From Schistocephalus solidus (lineage: Eukaryota; Platyhelminthes; Cestoda; Diphyllobothriidea; Diphyllobothriidae), in the NCBI GenBank assembly GCA_017591395.1, contig WEDG01003494.1, positions 62,001 through 126,000 of the forward strand: 64,000 nucleotides of DNA, read 5' to 3'. Below are positions 55,399 through 64,000 of this stretch, piece after piece. The position numbers and the translations under genes are program-made. The number at the start of each line of letters is the position of its first letter. Positions within the stretch are counted from its first letter, which is position 1. The notes beneath the pieces are model-generated. The model made no database searches and was not told the origin of the DNA. It worked only from the letters and a program-made list of their open reading frames with translations.

Positions 55399-57389
55399 TG
55401 ATTCCAACTGCGACTTGTGTCATATGATATGTTCCACGTAAACATCTGAAGGGATGGTTACTGATGGTGCGGTCTTATCCTGTATGATCCGTTTCCAAGA
55501 GCGAGGCGTTGGGAATCGTTATGTAGAGTATTTGAAGCTACAATTCGTTGGCCGAGGCTGAGATGAACACAAAAAAGCCAACCAATTTTCTATCGGCCTT
55601 CCAGGCCTTACTAATCCTTACATCCTCCTTGACCAACACTAGCGTTGGTGGGAGCAACAGTAAGGTCATAGGTTAGGGAGACGGAGACGGCCTAACAACC
55701 CTTTCGTTTGTCGGGAAGGCGAGGAAATATCAAAGCAATTATCCACCCAGCATCTTTAATCGGCAGACGAAGACACCATCGATTACAAGGGGGTGGTTAG
55801 GGTATGACAATAGCAGTCGGAGTAATAAAACTCGCGGTTTTTTGCGGCAGTGGTGTACTGAAGCCCCCCGGAGACTAATGAATAAAGGTGAGATGTGGAG
55901 AAACCTACCCAAGAAGAACATTTATAGGACTTGTTTTCTAACAGGATGCTTGGCAATTCCAAGCGCTCAGAAGTTACTTATGATCTGCCCGTCCAATAAG
56001 CCAGTGTTACCTCCCATCATTTGAAATTTGGCAGTTATTGGCCTGTTGGTTGGCCGGCCCTCTAGTCTAATCTGTGTTCAGAAGACTGAGTGAATAGGTT
56101 AATTTTTTTTCTAGAAAGTAAATTTTTGGTATCGGAATCACGACATAGTACATACTAACCGCTACCCCAGAAACATGAGTTACACCGAACTATATATCAT
56201 CCCTTATGACTCAATGAGCACAGCATTACGGAACATAAGTCTAAATAAAAAAAACGGGGAAGTGATGTGATCAGTGACTTTAAGAGAGAGAAGTTTGCGG
56301 ACAGTATTTTTTTACCTACCTGTCATCTTTATCCTCTCCTTGACGGGGTTATCCGCCCAAGCTGGAACTGAAAATCAAAGACCCACAACTGGGGAGACTC
56401 AGCTATTGGATAGTATGACGGACACCACCTAGTGAGAAAATTACATGCTTAAAATAAATGTGCTGTGGATTGTCAACAGATATGAAACATAGTCAAAGCA
56501 AGATGTCATTAATTCAGCTGTCGCACTGAAAGCGTAGTCAGTTAAATTGCCCACATCTGTCCAACATCAGAACTGGGATGTCGCCTTGTAGCCGTGGCGA
56601 TATATTTCCCGACTCTTATTCACCCGCTCCCACGTTTTCCCCTCGTCAAAGTGCGAGTCAAGTCAGGCCTCACACCCAAGTTCACACCTCGCCCAGAAAC
56701 GAACCTATGCTACCCCCCATTCACGACTAGCATTCAAACACTATCGGCCTCTCACTCTTTCACCCCCTCTCCTAGGTCCGGCGACAAATTATCACACATC
56801 CAGCAGTAGATTTCCGAAACGCAACGCTTACTACCATTCGCACTGCCCTCAACATTCTGCTCACACAATCAACCCAGTTGTACGCAAATTCGAAAGATAA
56901 CTTCCTTGATCGGCTGCTTACTCCGGCGAAACTTTCAAGCAGTTAATGAGCTGTCAATCTCATCGCTCTCACACTCCAGAACTTGGCCGTGCGTGGACTT
57001 ACAATGGGCCATAATGGGGACCCAAACAAGGGTCGCAAGGGCTGTATTTAGGTTTATTAGTGTGTTCTATACTCTGTTCTGTAGCCTACCCTGTTTGTAA
57101 CAGGGAAAAATAATGCCTTGATTAACGATCCTTAGTACATTGTTGATGATCAAAAAGGGTCGATAAAGTCAATATCTATGCTAATAGGAGCCTATGTTCA
57201 CGTTCCTCACACCGGGGGACACATAGCTTAGCGTCACTAAGATAAGCATGAGACTGAAAAGGCCGATAAAACACCCACTTCTGGTTTATGCACTTTCGCT
57301 TGCCACTCAGACGCCAACAATGGGATGGGAGACCTCCAGGTTTTAATCCTCTATCAAAACGCAACCTAGTTTTAGTTCAGACTGAGTTG
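55399..57389. other. Unannotated intergenic DNA
   Basis: No recognisable gene. A tRNA-A-box-like GGGGTAGCGGTTAGTATG on the minus strand at about 56,155-56,172 hints at a worn SINE head. Confidence 0.35.
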
Positions 57390-57720
57390 CGTCTGAGCTG
57401 CTGTCTCGACCATGATAGTCTGACGGCCGCGAACGGTGACGCCCATCGCTTCCCCACGAGATTGACCAGTCATATTCCTAAATTCGTTTGCAATAAAGTA
57501 GACTGGTATGATGTCTGCGTGACTCGCTATTCGCACACCTACCGTGGACCGATAGCAAGACAAAGTCGATCCAACCGGAGGTGGACGTTGGCACAGTGCC
57601 ACACTGGAGCTGGGCCTTGGTTGTCGTTTAAGGGGTGCGGGTCGTGGATTTCACTTCGGTGGGAGTGCTATAAAGGCCACATTAAGCAATATCCATTGCA
57701 GCCGGATCCTTATTCCTGAT
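57390..57720. mobile_element. Fragment sharing the LINE F 3'-region module
   Basis: AGACAAAGTCGATCCAACCG then GAGGT, and GGGAGTGCTATAAAGGCCAC then ATTAAG...CATTGCAGCC, recur in the same order at 59,819-60,195. Probably a truncated copy of the 3' region of LINE F or of a non-autonomous relative that shares it. Confidence 0.5.
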
Positions 57721-57852
57721 TTGGACCAAGCTAGAGAGTCAACCGGTAACCTTTCAGGCTACGACTGATAGCGTGTTATGATGGATTTAAGTTTGTTGGG
57801 TGTATTGCAATGTAGTATGTGCCGATTTGCCCTGAGGATTATCTACATTATA

Positions 57853-59429
<1,577 letters not shown>

Positions 59430-59545
59430 TTATTTCTGGCTCAGACTCTTTTGTCTGTCACCCACATTTCAATCTAAGAACGGGATTGGAACCCGTCCAG
59501 CTCGGTCAGTTCTTTAAGCAGAGGCTTACCAGTTAAAATAAGGAC
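59430..59545 (-). mobile_element. SINE-1, tRNA-derived
   Basis: Minus strand: AACTGGTAAGCCTCTGCTTA (A-box-like), then GGACGGGTTCCAATCCCG (B-box GGTTCCAATCC), then a body ending in GTCTGAGCCAGAAATAAT, which matches the tail of the 46.6-kb copy. Confidence 0.55.
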
Positions 59546-59739
59546 CCTCACTACGTCGGTTGTGCAGTAGCGACGGTCCAAGACCAACAATTAAGGTGAC
59601 TTGCCTGAACTACTTCCAAAGCCACTGGCAATTTAAAAAAATAGACTGGTTTACTAAGGCCTAGTAGTGTAACCATCGTGAATGATGAGACAGCTCGCTG
59701 TCCCTACGAGGTGGGCTCAAAAGTAACTTGCGTTCCAAG

Positions 59740-60640
59740 TTGTTTTTAGTGAGGCAGACTTACGCAGCATCGATCGTACTCTCGATCTCTCTTCTGTCAC
59801 TAACGTTGCTCAGATGGCAAGACAAAGTCAAAATGACCGGAGGTCAGCGTGGGCGCGGTGGATGACAAATCTAAGCAGCCGGTCTGCGCGTGCCACACAG
59901 TCAGTTTGACCGTCACGTTCGATTATTTCCACCGTATGCTGGGCAGGGATGGTGACTTGTGCTGCATTATAGTGAGAGTAAACGTGCGCTGCATCTACCT
60001 CACTCTCTGTTACACTCTCCCACCTGAACCCGGTATCAAAACAGAGTCGAGAATACCGGAGATGGTAGAGGGTGCAGGCCCAAGCACTGTGATCCAACAC
60101 CAAACAAGAGCACAACAGCATAAGAGAGGGGTGGCTCGGATCCCAACTGAGTGGGAGTGTCATAAAGGCCACCTTAAGAAGGAGTCATTGCAGCCTGTCT
60201 CGCAGTCCACCAGTCGTCCATTGCGCACAAACGCGCGCGCTGGACTGACCACGCATTCCGAGTTATCCCGTAAGTTGGCAACATTCGAAGCCACGGTTTA
60301 TAGCGCACTGTGATAGCTTTAAGCGCGTCAGATTGTTTGTAGTGAGGAAAAATGCACTGAGCCATCTAGCTCACTCTCCCCCGCCCCAAAAATCAGACCA
60401 CCATCCGAGCCGGTTAGGTGTCTGATGTGGGAGTGGGCGCATTGGCTGACGAACCGGCGTACCCGTCTTCGCGCGCCAAAACACGACCTGCCCCCATAAC
60501 ACACACCAGGATTCACAAAACCAGAGGATATGTAGGAGCGTCAGCTTGGCAGACTTCCAAGGTACGGTTTCCAGAAAACCGTGATATTATCGGGTGCATA
60601 ATGATGGTGAGGGTATTGTGTGTGCTGATGTGGTTTAGAC
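59740..60640 (-). mobile_element. LINE F 3' region with repeated module
   Basis: Downstream (minus strand) of the zinc-finger tail. Two modules end in the same word: GAAGCCACGGTTTATAGCGC then ACTGTGATAG at 60,290-60,320, and a decayed version at 60,560-60,590. The same modules in the same order occur at 33,490-34,080. CCACGGT...ACTGTGA can form a small stem. The region has no coding frame. Confidence 0.55.
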
Positions 60641-63600
60641 TACCGTAGCTTACTGCAGGTTATCGTGGAGGCGCATGTCACCTAATAGGCCCATGCGGTG
60701 TGTGAAGGTGCGGGGACAGTGAGGGCAGTGGAGGCGGGGGCAGCGACTGCATGTCAGAGGTCCAGTCACTGGTTCGCCAGTCTCCGTGCGATGGATTCGC
60801 AGATGACCGAACAGGCCGGTGCGTGAGGTGAATTTGCGGGCGCAGTGAGAGCAGGAGAAATTGAAAGGGGCTGGGGCTTGTCATTCGAGGTAGTGGGGGT
60901 GGGAGTGGCGATGAGAATGGTAGAATTGGAGGTGTGCATGGAGTATCGGTGCTGACGACATGGTGGTGAATTCCACTGTCATGGATGCGCATGTGACTGC
61001 ATAGGCCCATGTAGTGAGGGCATGCACGAGGGCCAAGAGGGCAGTGGATGCGGCGATCTCTGCTGTGGGTTGGTGCTCCACGCACTGGTTCACCAGTCTC
61101 TGTGCGATTGGTTTGCAAGTGACCGACTTGGCCGATACGTCAGGGGAAGGTGCGGTCGCAATAAGGACAGTTTAGGATCGAGCCACAATTGTTGTTCTTG
61201 GTGGTGACGGGTTTGGTCGTGGTTATGGTGGTGGTGGAGGGAACAGGTGATGAGTATTTGGATGTAGTCGCTATGATGGTGGGATTGGTGGAATTGGTGC
61301 CAGGGATGACCGTGGGGGTTCCGAAGGATGTTTCGCAGAAGTTGAAGTTGTCGGATTGTTGTTACATTGCGTCCGAAGGTGTCCGAACAGGCCTATTCGC
61401 GCACGAAAGTTAAGTTGACAGCGCTGGCATGTTTTAAGGGCTTGTGAATTGGCGGTGTTGGTCCGGGACGCTGGTGACTTTCGTTCCGCCTTTTTGGCAT
61501 TGGCAGCGGCGATCCGGTTGGCTTCGTATATTGCTGCCCCTGTCTTCACTGTCCTCCTCCGGGCCGGTCGGTTCCGAGCGAGTCCTCCTAGTTTGCCGGG
61601 TTGATATGCAGTTGCTTCAGGGAAGTCTTCAGAGTGTCCATACGGTGTCGTACTTGACCCCCTTATCAACGAGAATCCGTGGCGACATCTCCGTAGAAGA
61701 GTCGTTTGGGTATTCCGTCGTCGTCCATGCTCACAAGGTGACCACTCCAGCGCAGTTGTAGTTGTTTCAGCTGGGCGTAGATGCTGAGGATGCCTGCTCG
61801 TTCCAGTACTTCTGTGTCCGGGATCCTGTCTTGCCATCTCAACGTTAGTATTCTACGGAGGCAGCTGAGATGAAAGTATTTGAGCTTCCGCACCTTCTTT
61901 TGGTAGACCATCCATGTTTCCGTTATATACAACAGCGTCGGTAAGGTGACAGCTTTTTTACATCTTTAGTTTGGTACTGAGGTGGAGACCGTGTCGATTC
62001 CAGACAATGTTCTGCATGCTTCTGAGGGCTTGGGTGGGTTTGGCGATCCGGTGGGCGACCTCATCGTCGATTTTGTTGTTGCGCGAGAGGTTGCTGCCCA
62101 GGTAGGTGAAGGTATCCACGGATTTCAGTCGAGCACCGTTGACATCGATGCGAGCTGCGTTGTAGGTGGTATTGGGCGGCGGCTGATGCATGACCACCGA
62201 AGTCCGAAGTTGTCACAGGTGGCAGCGAAGAGGTCCAGGCTCCTTTGCATTTCCTCTTCTGTCGTTGTATTGAGAGCGCAGTCGCCAGCGAAGAGAAGTT
62301 CGTGGATAGTGGCTGCGGATACACGCGAGTGGGAATGCATCCGTCGTTGATTAAGAAGAGATCATACACCCGGTAGGTGATGCTGATACCGGGGAATTTG
62401 TCACAGTAGGCGTCCATTAGCATGACAGATAACATGATACTGAAGAGGGTAGGCGCAAGGACGCAGCCCTGCTTCACTCCGTTGGTCACTGCGAATGCTT
62501 CGGATACTGTCCCGTTGTCAAGAACGCGCGCCATCATCCCGTCGTGAAGCTGATGTACCATACACGTGAACCGTTCAGGACAGCCGAATTTCTGCATGAT
62601 TTTCCACAGCCCGTCGCGATTCACCGTGTCAAAGGCTTTCGTCAGATCCACAAATGTAGTGTAGTGCATGAAAGATAACACGAGACTTAAGAGGGTAGGC
62701 GCGAGGACGCAGTCTTGCTTCACTCCGTTGGTCACCGTGAAGGCTTCTGAGACGGCTCCGTTGTCCGTGACGCGCGCCATCATGCCATCGTGGAGTTGAC
62801 GCACCATGTGAGTGAACCTCTCAGAACAGCCGAATTTATGCATGATCTTCCATAACCTTTCGCGATTCCTCGTGTCAAAGTCATTCTTCAGATCTATTAG
62901 GGTAGTTTAGAGGTCAATTTGCATGTCCTGGCACTTCTCTTTTAGCTGGCGAGCGGTTAGAATCATATCGGTTGTTCCGGGGTGTCGTCGGAAGACACAT
63001 TGGCTTTCTGGGAACAGTCCCTGCTCTAGGTGACCGTTTAGGCGATTGAGAAAGATACAGGTGAAGATCTTCCCGGCAATGGTGAGCAGCGATATTCCAC
63101 GAGGGTTATCGCAGAGTTAGCGGTTCCTCTTCTTCTGGTAGAGGTGGAAGATTTTGACGGCCTTGAAATCCCGAGGGACTTGGCCTTGGTACCACATAAC
63201 CTGGAATAGTGCTGTGAGCTGGTTCATCAGTTGGGGGCCGCCATACTTGTAAATTTAAGCAAGGAGCGCGTCTAATCCAGGTGCTTTTCCACTGGAAAGT
63301 TGTTGCATGGCCCTGATGGTTTCTTGGGGAGAGGGCAGGAGATCGAGGTCGGTGTTGGTATCCGCTTAAGGCAGTCGATCGATGGTGTCATCGGAGATGG
63401 TGGATGGCTGGTTAAGAACGCTTCGCAAGTGTTCCAACAAGAAATTCAAGATTTGCGTCCTCTCGGTGAGCAGGGTAGTTCCGTCAGCACTGAGAAGAGG
63501 GGCGGATCAGTTGACGGGAGGTCCGTAGACAGCCTTGATGGTGGCGAAGAAGTTCTTCCATTCGTTGCGGTCTACGTACCCTTGGATCTACTCGGCCTTG

Positions 63601-64000
63601 CGGGTTATCCAGGTGGTCTGCATCTCCCGCAACCGTTGCTGTACAAGGCGGGGCCTTCGGTAGAAGACTACCTTGCTAGCTGCGGTAGGGCGGTAGAATT
63701 CGGTTTTGTACAACCTGTTCTTCTCGGTGAGCAGAGCGTTGATGGCTGCGTCGTTGTCCGCAAACCAGTCCTGGTGTTTACGAGGTGCACAGCCGAGGCC
63801 ATCCAGGGCGGTGGATTGGACCGTGTCCCTCAGTTGGCACCAGCGGTTCTCCACGGTGGCGTCCTCGTTGGCAACTGGAAGGTTGGCTAGCCTGTTCACC
63901 AGTTCGTTGCTGAAATGGAACTGGTGAGCAGGCACATTCAACAAAACTGTATTCAACTTGCATTCGCTGATGAACGCTCACCTGTCGCTAACAGAACTCA
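60641..64000 (-). mobile_element. LINE family F with C-terminal zinc fingers, 5' part beyond window
   Basis: Minus strand, 5' to 3': endonuclease-RT linker at 63,956-63,588 (ATVENRWCQLRDTVQSTALD, GCAPRKHQDWFADNDAAINA); RT at about 63,290-62,125 (SSGKAPGLDALLA, FVDLTKAFDTVNRDGLWKIM, VTNGVKQGCVLAPTLFSIML); a catalytic box mutated to FAGDCAL; RT C-terminus at 62,197-61,666 ([60 protein letters not shown]). Then come C2H2-like fingers at about 61,450-60,680 (CQRCQLNFRARIGLFGHLRT, followed by decayed CPHC..FTHRMGL.GHMRIH-type units). Frameshifts and the FAGD change make it inactive. The RT type (KQGCVLAPTLF) differs from families A-D and looks nearer RTE-like elements; I am not sure of the clade. 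It holds an internal duplication at 62,419-62,910. Confidence 0.78.
62419..62910 (-). repeat. In-frame tandem duplication in the LINE F reverse transcriptase
   Basis: Two adjacent 246-bp units (62,419-62,664 and 62,665-62,910). Each codes for KAFDT/DFDTRNR, KFGC(P/S)ERFT, QLHDGMMARV and VTNGVKQ(G/D)CVLAPTL. The offset between matching residues is exactly 82 codons, so the frame is kept. The upstream unit (higher coordinates) has a worn motif A (stop before NDFDT). Confidence 0.85.

Overview
This is eukaryotic nuclear DNA, most likely from a flatworm, with a diphyllobothriid-type tapeworm as the best guess. The sequence shows one single-copy gene with many GT-AG introns lying in a mass of decayed mobile DNA: several families of non-LTR retrotransposon (LINE), tRNA-derived SINEs, a CACTA/EnSpm-like DNA transposon and a family of short elements with inverted ends. 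The tapeworm assignment is inference, based on the LINE family at 60-64 kb: its C-terminal zinc-finger tail and RT motifs resemble elements I associate with Schistocephalus and Spirometra. Nothing bacterial is present (no operons, CRISPR or rRNA).

The one well-supported host gene is ZPR1, a zinc-finger protein with two CxxC...CxxC fingers. I reconstruct it as 10 exons from 32,553 to 42,762, with every splice phase matching, giving a 430-residue protein with no breaks. Its 5.2-kb first intron holds a dead antisense LINE and a SINE, and intron 4 holds two antisense tRNA-derived SINEs. An inverted pair of LINE 3' ends sits just upstream of its start codon.

Layout. 0.3-8.6 kb: nested minus-strand LINEs (families A, B and C, CR1/Jockey-like with endonuclease and reverse transcriptase). 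8.9-13.3 kb: a tRNA-Ser-like SINE, one weak two-exon gene candidate, otherwise nothing recognised. 13.3-30.5 kb: a retrotransposon graveyard in which LINE B (plus strand) and a 4.0-kb CACTA-like transposon have both landed in an older minus-strand LINE D. 30.5-32.1 kb: a second spliced DUF4806-like gene remnant ending in a GC-rich hairpin, probably another CACTA-type derivative. 32.5-42.8 kb: ZPR1. 43-60 kb: mostly unannotatable DNA with a diverged duplication, five copies of an inverted-end element whose core is degenerate telomere-like sequence, SINEs, a CpG-rich patch beside a pyrimidine tract, and a 201-bp CT microsatellite. 59.7-64 kb: LINE F on the minus strand, carrying an 82-codon in-frame tandem duplication in its reverse transcriptase.

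The mobile elements are almost all inactive: catalytic boxes are mutated (YADD to YAVD, YSED or FAGD), frames are broken and 5' ends are missing. The insertions give a relative order: LINE D is oldest, then LINE B and the CACTA-like element. Family names here (A-F, SINE-1/2) are local labels, not database names.
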